5,358 nucleotides of DNA, from contig JAHFRG010000092.1 in the NCBI GenBank assembly GCA_023258935.1, positions 1-5,358 on the forward strand, given 5' to 3'. A program made the position numbers and the translations under genes. How positions within the stretch are numbered: position 1 is the stretch's first letter; each line of letters begins with the position of its first letter. The DNA is from Betaproteobacteria bacterium. GTDB taxonomy: Bacteria; Pseudomonadota; Gammaproteobacteria; Burkholderiales; JAHFRG01. Below the pieces are notes generated by a model, which was given only the letters and a program-made list of their open reading frames with translations, searched no databases and was not told the DNA's origin. This document shows positions 1 through 5,358 of this stretch, one piece after another.

Positions 1-1329
1 GGCCTTGCGGTCAGGAAGCACATCAAGACCTCGCTTGCGCCCGGCTCGCGGGTGGTGACCGATTACCTCCAGAAAGCGGGACTTCTGCCCTATCTGGAGC
101 AACTCGGTTTCACGGTTGCCGCCTACGGGTGTACCACTTGCATCGGCAATGCCGGCCCGCTCGACCCTCACCTGGAAGAAACCATAACCCAAAACGACCT
201 TATCTGCGCTGCCGTGCTTTCAGGCAATCGCAATTTCGAAGCGCGGATTCACGCCAACCTCAAGGCAAATTTCCTGATGAGCCCGCCGCTGGTTGTTGCT
301 TTTGCCATCGCCGGCACGGTGCTGAAAAATCTCGAGAGCGAGCCGCTTGGCACAGGCAAGGATGGCAAACCGGTTTACCTCAAGGATATCTGGCCTTCGA
401 GCAGTGAAGTGCACGCAGTGATGAAATACGCAACCGATCCTGCGACTTTTCAGCGCCTTTACAGCAATTTTGCCAATGACCATCAACTTTGGAACAGCGT
501 GCCCTCGGCATCCGGGCAAGTGTATGACTGGCCGAAATCCACTTACATCGCCGAGCCGCCGTTCTTTGCCGACTTCGGCATGCAGCCCGGCCTCACCGGA
601 AATATCCGTGGCGCAAGGGCGCTCGGCATTTTCGGCGATTCAATAACTACAGACCACATCAGCCCGGCCGGCTCGATCAAGGACACTTCGCCTGCGGGCA
701 AATACCTCATTGCAAACAGTGTCAGCAAAGCGGACTTCAACAGCTATGGCGCGCGCCGCGGCAATCACGACGTTATGATGCGCGGCACCTTCGCCAACGT
801 GCGCATCAAGAACCTGATGATTCCGCCGAAAGCAGACGGTACCCGGGTGGAAGGCGGCATTACTATGTTCCGACCATCAGGCGAACAGATGAGCATTTAC
901 GACGCGGCCATGAAATACATCGCACAAGGCACGCCAACCGTGGTGTTTGGCGGCGAGGAATACGGCAGCGGCTCTTCCCGCGACTGGGCCGCCAAAGGCA
1001 CTCAATTGCTCGGAGTCAAAGCGGTCATCACACGCAGCTTCGAGCGCATTCACCGCTCCAATTTGGTCGGCATGGGTGTGCTCCCCTGCCAGTTCAAAGG
1101 CAATGACAGCGCGCAGTCTTTGGGTATAAAGGGCGACGAGGAGTTCGACATCCTCGGCATTGAAGGTGAAATCAAGCCACAGCAGGACGTGACGCTGGTA
1201 ATCAAGCGTAAGGACGGCAGCAAGCAGAATGTAAAAGTGCTGCTGCGCATCGACACGCCGATCGAGGTTGACTACTACAGGCACGGTGGAATATTGCCCT
1301 ACGTTTTGCGCGAGCTGATGGCAGCGTAG
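1..1329 (+). CDS. acnA: Aconitate hydratase, AcnA type (5'-truncated by window edge)
   Basis: Aconitase interconverts citrate and isocitrate through cis-aconitate in the TCA cycle, using a cytoplasmic [4Fe-4S] cluster. The frame is open from base 1, so the 442 visible residues are the C-terminal half of a protein usually near 890-900 residues; any ATG/GTG near position 50 is internal. Visible motifs, in residues counted from base 1: YGCTTCIGN (42-50) with two of the three cluster cysteines (C44, C47; the third lies upstream, outside the window), GDSITTDHISPAG (212-224) opening the swivel domain, FNSYGARRGNH (246-256), YGSGSSRDW (321-329) and SFERIHRSN (346-354), all substrate-pocket signatures. 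The C-terminal part resembles AcnA/IRP1 more than AcnB, which has a different domain order. The related methylcitrate dehydratase AcnD is the main alternative, but the sequence reads more like AcnA. The stop is TAG at 1327-1329, inside a hairpin. The gene converges on the MFS gene. Confidence 0.93.
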   Translation, partial: GLAVRKHIKTSLAPGSRVVTDYLQKAGLLPYLEQLGFTVAAYGCTTCIGNAGPLDPHLEETITQNDLICAAVLSGNRNFEARIHANLKANFLMSPPLVVAFAIAGTVLKNLESEPLGTGKDGKPVYLKDIWPSSSEVHAVMKYATDPATFQRLYSNFANDHQLWNSVPSASGQVYDWPKSTYIAEPPFFADFGMQPGLTGNIRGARALGIFGDSITTDHISPAGSIKDTSPAGKYLIANSVSKADFNSYGARRGNHDVMMRGTFANVRIKNLMIPPKADGTRVEGGITMFRPSGEQMSIYDAAMKYIAQGTPTVVFGGEEYGSGSSRDWAAKGTQLLGVKAVITRSFERIHRSNLVGMGVLPCQFKGNDSAQSLGIKGDEEFDILGIEGEIKPQQDVTLVIKRKDGSKQNVKVLLRIDTPIEVDYYRHGGILPYVLRELMAA

Positions 1330-1344
1330 GCGGCCGTCAGCTCG
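1311..1344 (+). terminator. 12-bp hairpin spanning the aconitase stop codon
   Basis: Bases 1311-1322 pair with 1333-1344, leaving a 10-nt loop. Eleven pairs are Watson-Crick and one is G-U (1319 with 1336). The stem covers the last codons and the loop contains most of the TAG stop. No run of T follows, so it is not a textbook intrinsic terminator. It may act as a 3'-end stabiliser, a Rho-assisted stop or a pause site. The structure is seen directly; the role is inferred. Confidence 0.5.
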
Positions 1345-1351
1345 TCCGATT

Positions 1352-1394
1352 CCCCCTCTCTGCGCGCAGCGGGGAGAGGGTTAGGGGTGAGGGG
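1352..1394. repeat. REP-like C-rich/G-rich inverted repeat with G-quadruplex motif
   Basis: CCCTCTC (1354-1360) pairs with GAGAGGG (1374-1380) around a 13-nt loop that contains the self-complementary CTGCGCGCAG (1360-1369 shares one base with the stem). The right arm runs on as a G-rich tail with TTAGGGG and TGAGGGG units to 1394. From memory, intergenic elements of the form CCCTCTCC..GGAGAGGGTTAGGG are dispersed in many beta- and gammaproteobacterial genomes. Its place between two convergent stops suits a bidirectional transcription stop. Only one copy lies in this window, so its dispersed nature is not shown here. Confidence 0.5.
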
Positions 1395-1460
1395 TGATGC
1401 GCGAACTAGTCAGCAAGGCTGCTTGAGCTCCGTCAGCCGATTTCGCCTGATCAATTGGGT

Positions 1461-2681
1461 TCACGCCGCCGCACTGGCGCGCGCAAACCTTGGTATATGC
1501 ACTGCGGTAAGCATAGTGAGCAGCATGCAGCCGGCTATGCCGATGAAAATACCCGCGCCGTGGCCCCGGTCCAGCAGCCAGCCAATCAATAATGGCGCGA
1601 GCGAAGCGCCGAAATCCACGCCCGAATAGACGAAGCCGTAAACGCGCCCGGTGGCGCCTGCCGGCGCCGCCGCGCGCACCAGCATATCGCGTGAAGGCAC
1701 GGTCATGCCGAGAAAGAATCCCATAAATGTAGTCAGCACCACCACAAACGCAGAGGGCACAATTGCGCTTGCCAAAACAATAGTGAAAAATGCGCTGGCC
1801 AGCATACCTCCCGCTGCAACCATATCATGTCGGCTGGTTTGAGTGGCCGCAAAGCCGCCCGCCAGTATTCCTGCGGATGCCGCAAGCAGAAAACCAGTGA
1901 GGGCTGTAGTGGCCAGAGCCAGCGGCAGATGATAGGCAACGGTAAGGGTAGTAACCGAGAAAGTCTGCACGCCCACCGTGGCCATAGACCAGAAGCAAAA
2001 GTAGGCAAAGCACATGATGACTGGCAATCGCAGCAATAAGGCGATTTGCGAGACGCTGAAAGAGTAATGCACAGCGTGATCTTTACGGTGATGGCAAACC
2101 AGCGAAGCCCGTTGGGTCATCAGAAATGCCACCGCGGCAAGTCCCATCCCGCCCATGATGATGAGCGCCGCGCGCCAACCGAATAGGCTGCCGAGCGCAA
2201 AGCTGGTCATAGGCGCAGCCGCCCAGCCGAGATTGCCGCCTATGCCGTGCACGCTGTAGGCATGGCCGAGACGTTGCGGCGCTACCGAAGCATTGAGAAT
2301 CGAAAAGTCCGCAGGATGGAAAACGCTGTTGCCCACCCCAGCAAGCGCAATGACGGGAAACAGCACCCAGAACATAGGTGCGAATCCGGCAATCAGGCAG
2401 GAGGCTGCCAAAAGCCCCATTCCTGCCAGCAGCACCGCACGCGCGCTAAAACGATCGACGGCAAAACCAGCGAGCGTCTGGCACACGCCGGAAAAGGCGA
2501 AGAACACGCTCATCACGGCACCGAGCATGGCGTAACTCACGCCGAATTCCTGCTTGAGCATGGGGAAAAGCGGCGGCAACGCGAGCTGGAAGAAATGACT
2601 CACGAAGTGCGCCGATCCAACGAGGGCAATTACCTTGGCGTCCACGCGCAAGGTTTGGGCTGTGGCTGATTCCACGTTCAT
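1461..2681 (-). CDS. MFS transporter, fosmidomycin-resistance (Fsr)-like
   Basis: This 406-residue inner-membrane protein has about twelve hydrophobic segments, the usual size for a major facilitator superfamily carrier. The first segment begins near residue 17. A motif-A-like loop, GFAVDRFSARAVLLAG (72-87), lies between TM2 and TM3. GVGNSVFHPADFS (115-127) resembles the GTGSSVFHPE stretch of E. coli Fsr, and SVHGIGGNLGWAAAP (143-157) is a motif-C-like TM5 with an Fsr-type HxxGGNxG pattern. This suggests proton-driven efflux of a small molecule, but the substrate cannot be read from sequence; fosmidomycin is only the name-giving substrate of the family. The start at 2681 is the first ATG of a well-supported frame; no clear Shine-Dalgarno sequence precedes it. 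It is divergent from msrB and convergent with aconitase, so it is probably monocistronic. Confidence 0.85.
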   Translation of the reverse strand: MNVESATAQTLRVDAKVIALVGSAHFVSHFFQLALPPLFPMLKQEFGVSYAMLGAVMSVFFAFSGVCQTLAGFAVDRFSARAVLLAGMGLLAASCLIAGFAPMFWVLFPVIALAGVGNSVFHPADFSILNASVAPQRLGHAYSVHGIGGNLGWAAAPMTSFALGSLFGWRAALIIMGGMGLAAVAFLMTQRASLVCHHRKDHAVHYSFSVSQIALLLRLPVIMCFAYFCFWSMATVGVQTFSVTTLTVAYHLPLALATTALTGFLLAASAGILAGGFAATQTSRHDMVAAGGMLASAFFTIVLASAIVPSAFVVVLTTFMGFFLGMTVPSRDMLVRAAAPAGATGRVYGFVYSGVDFGASLAPLLIGWLLDRGHGAGIFIGIAGCMLLTMLTAVHIPRFARASAAA

Positions 2682-2716
2682 CTTTGCGTACTGTGAGATG
2701 CAGGATGAAGGTTCGC

Positions 2717-2746
2717 ATTATATACACAAGCACGCGAGAGTGCCCA
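2717..2746 (-). promoter_or_regulatory. Candidate sigma70 promoter for the MFS gene
   Basis: On the minus strand a perfect TATAAT (plus 2722-2717) lies 18 nt downstream of TGGGCA (plus 2746-2741), which matches TTGACA at four of six bases. Transcription would begin near 2710, giving a leader of about 29 nt before the ATG at 2681. A GCAC-N6-GTGC dyad (2730-2743) overlaps the -35 box edge. Confidence 0.5.
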
Positions 2747-2758
2747 TCTGCGTATCAT

Positions 2759-2768
2759 GGAATATTCC
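2759..2768. promoter_or_regulatory. Perfect 10-bp palindrome between divergent promoters
   Basis: GGAATATTCC reads the same on both strands. It sits upstream of the candidate -35 boxes of both the MFS gene (2741-2746) and msrB (2777-2782), a position where one regulator could affect both. The flanking bases do not extend the symmetry. No regulator is identifiable, and a 10-bp palindrome can arise by chance. Confidence 0.25.
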
Positions 2769-2776
2769 TGCGGCGA

Positions 2777-2806
2777 TTGTTTTCGGGCCGCCAAATCTGC
2801 TATGTT
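2777..2806 (+). promoter_or_regulatory. Weak candidate extended -10 promoter for msrB
   Basis: TATGTT (2801-2806) matches the -10 consensus at four of six bases and is preceded by TGC (2798-2800), the extended -10 element. TTGTTT (2777-2782) lies 18 nt upstream as a poor -35. The start of transcription would be near 2813, some 50 nt before the msrB ATG. An overlapping TGTAAT (2806-2811) is an alternative -10. Confidence 0.35.
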
Positions 2807-2864
2807 GTAATGAACAGGCGCCGCTGCCGACTAAATGCGCAAATCGCCAAATTAGGAGAAATTC

Positions 2865-3260
2865 ATGAAGGATAAAATCGTCAAATCCGAGCAGGAATGG
2901 AAGCAACAGCTTACGCCTGAACAATTCGAAATATGCCGCAAAAAAGGCACTGAGCCTGCCTTCACCGGAGAATACTGGAATTGCAAGGATAAAGGCGTTT
3001 ACCGCTGCGCCTGCTGTGACAAGGAACTGTTCAGCTCGGGTACCAAGTTTGATTCCGGCACCGGCTGGCCGAGTTTCTGGGCCCCGCTGCAATCTGAAAA
3101 TGTCAAAGCCGAAAAGGACAACAGCCTTTTCATGCGCCGCACTGAAGTGCTGTGCAGTGCCTGCGACGCGCATCTCGGCCACGTGTTCCCCGATGGCCCA
3201 CAACCGACAGGCTTGCGTTACTGCATCAATTCAGCGGCTTTAAAGCTTGAGAAAAAATAA
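2865..3260 (+). CDS. msrB: Peptide-methionine (R)-S-oxide reductase MsrB
   Basis: MsrB reduces the R epimer of methionine sulfoxide in oxidised proteins, normally recycled by thioredoxin. The 131-residue length fits a stand-alone cytoplasmic MsrB; no signal peptide is seen. Visible signatures: GTEPAFTGEYW (28-38), zinc-binding pairs CACC (C48, C51) and CSAC (C97, C100), FDSGTGWPSFW (62-72), HLGHVFPDGPQPTG (103-116), and RYCINSAAL (118-126) with the catalytic nucleophile C120. In E. coli and Neisseria MsrB the GWPSF motif is preceded by Cys, the resolving residue; here it is T66. C24, C40 or C50 might replace it, or the sulfenic acid may be reduced directly. A good Shine-Dalgarno, AGGAGA at 2854-2859, sits six nt after its GGAG core from the ATG, supporting this start. 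It is divergent from the MFS gene. Confidence 0.95.
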   Translation: MKDKIVKSEQEWKQQLTPEQFEICRKKGTEPAFTGEYWNCKDKGVYRCACCDKELFSSGTKFDSGTGWPSFWAPLQSENVKAEKDNSLFMRRTEVLCSACDAHLGHVFPDGPQPTGLRYCINSAALKLEKK

Positions 3261-3302
3261 ATCCGGATGAGCGCGCCCGCCTCTCTGCAGATTCAGCGCA
3301 AA

Positions 3303-3331
3303 TAGACAAGACGCAGTCAAAGCGTCATAAT
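3303..3331 (+). promoter_or_regulatory. Candidate sigma70 promoter for yciB-yciI-bolA-ppiC
   Basis: TAGACA (3303-3308) and CATAAT (3326-3331) each match the consensus at five of six bases, with the optimal 17-nt spacer. Transcription would begin near 3338, about 27 nt before the yciB ATG. The spacer carries a GACGC..GCGTC dyad (3310-3314 and 3322-3326, 7-nt centre) that touches the -10 box and could be an operator. It is the best promoter match in the window. Confidence 0.55.
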
Positions 3332-3364
3332 TGCGAGTCCTTCCCATAGCTTGCTTTGTGACCG

Positions 3365-3904
3365 ATGAAGTTACTCTTTGACCTCTTCCCCGTCATTCTG
3401 TTTTTTGTCGCTTTCAAGTTCCAGGGGATTTATATCGCCACAGCAGTTGCGATTGCCGCGACTTTTTGCCAGGTCGGCTGGGTGTGGGCAAAACATGGCA
3501 AGGTGGATCCAATGCTGTGGGCGAGCCTGGCGATTATCGTGGTATTCGGCGGTGCTACGCTGTTATTGCACGATGAAACTTTCATCAAGTGGAAGCCCAC
3601 TGTTTTGTACTGGCTGTTTGGCGCTGTGTTGTTTTGCGCGGATATCGTTTTCGGTAAAAATTTAATACGCGCGATGATGCAAAGCCAGATAACCGTGCCT
3701 GATGCGGTCTGGCGCAAACTTAACTTAAGCTGGGTGTTTTTCCTGGCGCTGATGGGCGGTGTCAATCTTTATGTCGCATACCATTTCTCAACTGAGAACT
3801 GGGTGAATTTCAAGCTTTTCGGTAGCATCGGGTTGATGCTCGTGTTTGTACTGCTGCAGGGACTGATGCTCGCCAAATATATCGAAGACAAGGAAATCGA
3901 ATAG
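3365..3904 (+). CDS. yciB: Inner-membrane septation protein A (YciB/IspZ family)
   Basis: YciB is an inner-membrane protein linked in enterics and Shigella to cell-envelope synthesis and normal septation; its biochemical activity is not settled. The 179 residues equal the E. coli length, and the sequence is collinear with it. Hydrophobic segments lie near residues 5-17, 22-42, 51-68, 79-97, 121-139 and 151-170. Family motifs include VVFGG (59-63), HDETFIKWKPTV (69-80), VWRKLNLSW (115-123) and NWVNFKLFG (145-153). The ATG at 3365 gives the usual MKxLFDxxP start although no good Shine-Dalgarno sequence precedes it, and no in-frame ATG, GTG or TTG start was found just upstream. The TAG stop shares its G with the GTG start of yciI, so the two are probably translationally coupled. 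Confidence 0.93.
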   Translation: MKLLFDLFPVILFFVAFKFQGIYIATAVAIAATFCQVGWVWAKHGKVDPMLWASLAIIVVFGGATLLLHDETFIKWKPTVLYWLFGAVLFCADIVFGKNLIRAMMQSQITVPDAVWRKLNLSWVFFLALMGGVNLYVAYHFSTENWVNFKLFGSIGLMLVFVLLQGLMLAKYIEDKEIE

Positions 3905-4206
3905 TGCTTTACGCCATCATCGGCGAAGATGCTCCCGGCAGCCTGCCTAAAAGGCAAGTCACGCGCCCCGCGCATCTCGCAAGACTGACTCAACTGCAGC
4001 AGGTGGGCCGCTTGATCCTCGCCGGACCGTTCCCCGCCATTGACAGCCCCGACCCAGGCCCTGCTGGATTCAGCGGCAGTTTGATCGTCGCAGATTTCCC
4101 CTCGCTGGAAGCGGCACAAGCCTGGGCTGATTCCGACCCCTATGTCACCGGCGGCGTTTATGACAAGGTCGCCGTCAAACCTTTCAAAAAAGTCTTCCCG
4201 ACATAG
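3904..4206 (+). CDS. yciI: YciI family protein
   Basis: This 100-residue protein closely matches E. coli YciI (about 98 residues), a small cytoplasmic ferredoxin-like-fold protein of the YCII superfamily. Its reaction is unknown, and a conserved histidine has been proposed as catalytic. Seen here: MLYAIIGED (1-9), RPAHLARL (21-28) with H24 as the conserved histidine, GRLILAGPFPAID (35-47), DPGPAGFSGSL (50-60), EAAQAWADSDPYV (69-81) and VKPFKKVF (91-98). The start is GTG at 3904, overlapping the yciB TAG by one base (TAGTG). An AAGGA Shine-Dalgarno inside yciB (3890-3894) sits nine nt upstream and supports that start. Known YciI proteins begin MLY, as here. Confidence 0.93.
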   Translation: MLYAIIGEDAPGSLPKRQVTRPAHLARLTQLQQVGRLILAGPFPAIDSPDPGPAGFSGSLIVADFPSLEAAQAWADSDPYVTGGVYDKVAVKPFKKVFPT

Positions 4207-4249
4207 TGATTCGCCGATTTTCCCTATATACTGTGGCTCGGTTAAGGGC

Positions 4250-4510
4250 ATGAGCAACATTGAAAAGATACGGCAGCAGCTTGCCTCGCTTGCCCCTGAA
4301 AGCCTTGAAATCGTGGATGAGAGCAGCAAGCATGCGGGGCATGAAGGCGCCAAAAGCGGCGGGCATTACCAAATGACTATTGTTTCCCGACAATTTCACG
4401 GAAAAACCAACATGGCCCGCCATCGCATGGTGTATGCCGCGTTATCCGTGATGATGCACAAGGAAATTCATGCGCTCAGCATCAAAGCCTACACCCCTGA
4501 AGAATTTTAA
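4250..4510 (+). CDS. bolA: BolA family protein
   Basis: BolA proteins partner with monothiol glutaredoxins in Fe-S cluster handling, and E. coli BolA also affects morphology and biofilm genes. The frame is open from 4142, but the family start is the ATG at 4250, giving 86 residues; nothing upstream resembles BolA. Signatures: the N-terminal helix IEKIRQQLASL (4-14), VDESSKHAGHEGAKSGGHY (22-40), RHRMVYAALSVMM (57-69) and the C-terminal IHALSIKAYTPEEF (73-86) containing H74, the invariant histidine used as a cluster ligand in BolA-glutaredoxin pairs. The HAGH segment is typical of the alpha/betaproteobacterial branch rather than of E. coli BolA. It starts 43 nt after yciI. The only purine-rich stretch, AAGGG at 4244-4248, is just one nt from the ATG, so translation may be weak. 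Confidence 0.92.
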   Translation: MSNIEKIRQQLASLAPESLEIVDESSKHAGHEGAKSGGHYQMTIVSRQFHGKTNMARHRMVYAALSVMMHKEIHALSIKAYTPEEF

Positions 4511-4536
4511 CTCAAACTTGTATAAAGGATTTTAAA

Positions 4537-5358
4537 ATGAGATTTAAAACTTCAACACTATTGCTCTCGGCAGTTTTCGGCTTGGCGATATATACCGCAT
4601 GCCATGCCCAGGAAACGCCTAAAGCTGCGCCTCAGACTCCGGGGGTTGTCGCCACAGTCAACGGCAAACCAATTCCGCAATCCCAACTCGATGTGCTGTT
4701 AAAGGAGCGCGTCGCGCAAGGGGAAAAGGATAACGAGGAACTGCGGAAAAAACTGCGTGAGGATTTAATTACTCGTGAAGTGCTGTATCAAGAAATGGTC
4801 AAGAGCGGTTTCGAGAAAAGCCCCGGTATGGCCACGCAAGCGGATTTTGTACGCGAGAATTATCTGTTGCAGGCCTACTTGCAGGATTTTATAAAAACCC
4901 ATCCCGTCAGCGAAGATATGCTGAAAGCGGAATACGGTAAAATCAAATCAGAATTGGAAAACAAACAAGAATATCTCGCACGCCACATCCTGGTGGAAAA
5001 GGAAGCGGATGCCAAAGATATCATTGCGCAACTGAAAAAAGGCGCAAAATTCGATAAACTTGCAATGGAAAAATCCAAGGATCCGGGCAGCGCAAGCAAG
5101 GGGGGAGATTTGGGCTGGAACCTGCCGTCAAGTTATGTAAAGCCTTTTGGTGAAGCGCTTGTCAAACTCAAGAAAGGCCAGTACACACAGACTCCTGTGG
5201 AAACCCAGTTCGGCTGGCACGTGGTGAAACTCGAGGACGTGCGCCCCGTCAAAGTGCCGCAGTACGAAGAAGTGAAAGCCAAACTGCAACAACGCTTCCA
5301 ACAGCAACAGTTCGACAAATTTTTGGCCGACCTGCGCGCTAAATCCAAAATCGAATAG
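4537..5358 (+). CDS. Secreted parvulin-type peptidyl-prolyl cis-trans isomerase
   Basis: This 273-residue protein should catalyse proline isomerisation and help fold proteins in the periplasm. Residues 1-24 form a signal peptide: basic start, hydrophobic core LLLSAVFGLAIY, then TACHAQ. Signal peptidase I cleavage after A24 is most likely; C22 gives a poor lipobox (YTAC). A SurA/PrsA-like N-terminal chaperone region follows (about 37-140, with VATVNGKPI at 38-46). One parvulin domain spans about 145-237: YLARHILV (146-153), SKGGDLGW (187-194), F204, and TQFGWHVVKL (223-232) with H228 at the active site. A charged, glutamine-rich helix ends the protein. Unlike E. coli SurA it has one parvulin domain, and unlike cytoplasmic PpiC (about 93 residues) it has an export signal. 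AAGGA at 4525-4529, seven nt before the ATG, supports this start. It is 26 nt behind bolA. The stop is the final codon of the window. Confidence 0.93.
   Translation: MRFKTSTLLLSAVFGLAIYTACHAQETPKAAPQTPGVVATVNGKPIPQSQLDVLLKERVAQGEKDNEELRKKLREDLITREVLYQEMVKSGFEKSPGMATQADFVRENYLLQAYLQDFIKTHPVSEDMLKAEYGKIKSELENKQEYLARHILVEKEADAKDIIAQLKKGAKFDKLAMEKSKDPGSASKGGDLGWNLPSSYVKPFGEALVKLKKGQYTQTPVETQFGWHVVKLEDVRPVKVPQYEEVKAKLQQRFQQQQFDKFLADLRAKSKIE

Noticed and set aside
877..1284. 135-codon open frame antisense to aconitase
   Set aside because: The aconitase reading is unambiguous here; long antisense frames are expected in GC-rich coding DNA.
1387..1629. 80-codon plus-strand frame starting in the intergenic repeat
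   Set aside because: Most of it is antisense to the MFS C-terminus, and no family resemblance is seen.
2247..2669. 140-codon plus-strand frame inside the MFS gene
   Set aside because: The translation is Glu/His/Arg-rich low-complexity sequence, as expected for the reverse of hydrophobic transporter codons.
2718..3203. 161-codon open frame on the minus strand
   Set aside because: It is antisense to msrB, which has all zinc and catalytic residues and a good ribosome binding site. It also runs into the divergent promoter region.
4204..4232. TATACT (4227-4232) as a bolA promoter -10
   Set aside because: The best -35 at 17-nt spacing (TAGTGA, 4204-4209) matches only three of six bases, and the leader would be about 11 nt; read-through from yciI explains expression.
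4142..4249. Upstream extension of bolA inside yciI
   Set aside because: It overlaps the well-supported end of yciI, has no BolA similarity, and the ATG at 4250 gives the normal family length.
3769..4353. 194-codon open frame on the minus strand
   Set aside because: It lies across yciB, yciI and bolA, whose plus-strand products match known families end to end. The minus translation has no recognisable domain.
4498..4526. TATAAA (4521-4526) as a promoter for the parvulin gene
   Set aside because: The -35 match is poor (TGAAGA), and this AT-rich stretch overlaps the ribosome binding site; transcription from upstream is sufficient.

Overview
This is an ordinary chromosomal stretch that looks betaproteobacterial. 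That assignment rests on protein resemblance and on the gene order msrB, yciB (septation protein A), yciI, bolA, then a parvulin-type peptidyl-prolyl isomerase, which I recall as common in Betaproteobacteria. The base composition is moderately GC-rich. No phage, transposase, plasmid, CRISPR, tRNA or rRNA signal was seen. The species cannot be named from the sequence.

Layout. Positions 1-1329 (+) hold the C-terminal half of an AcnA-type aconitase, cut off by the left edge. It converges on an MFS transporter gene on the minus strand (2681 down to 1461). The 131-nt gap between the two stops carries two successive stem structures and a G-rich tract that fits the G-quadruplex consensus. The transporter is divergent from msrB (2865-3260, +); the 183-nt region between them holds a candidate promoter on each strand and a perfect 10-bp palindrome. 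After msrB a good sigma70-like promoter (3303-3331) precedes yciB (3365-3904), whose stop overlaps the GTG start of yciI (3904-4206). Then follow bolA (4250-4510) and a secreted parvulin isomerase (4537-5358), which ends on the last base of the window.

How the genes fit together. The plus-strand genes from yciB onward are tightly packed and probably form one transcription unit: an inner-membrane envelope protein, a small YciI-domain protein, a BolA-family protein linked to Fe-S handling, and a periplasmic folding catalyst. msrB, just upstream, repairs oxidised methionine. Oxidative stress and Fe-S maintenance could be a shared theme (aconitase, MsrB, BolA), but this is inference from family knowledge and is not shown by shared control sites.

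I see no convincing new biological system. The most interesting items are the paired hairpins and G-quadruplex motif between the convergent genes, the palindrome in the divergent promoter region, the dyad inside the yciB promoter spacer, and the loss of the usual resolving cysteine in MsrB.
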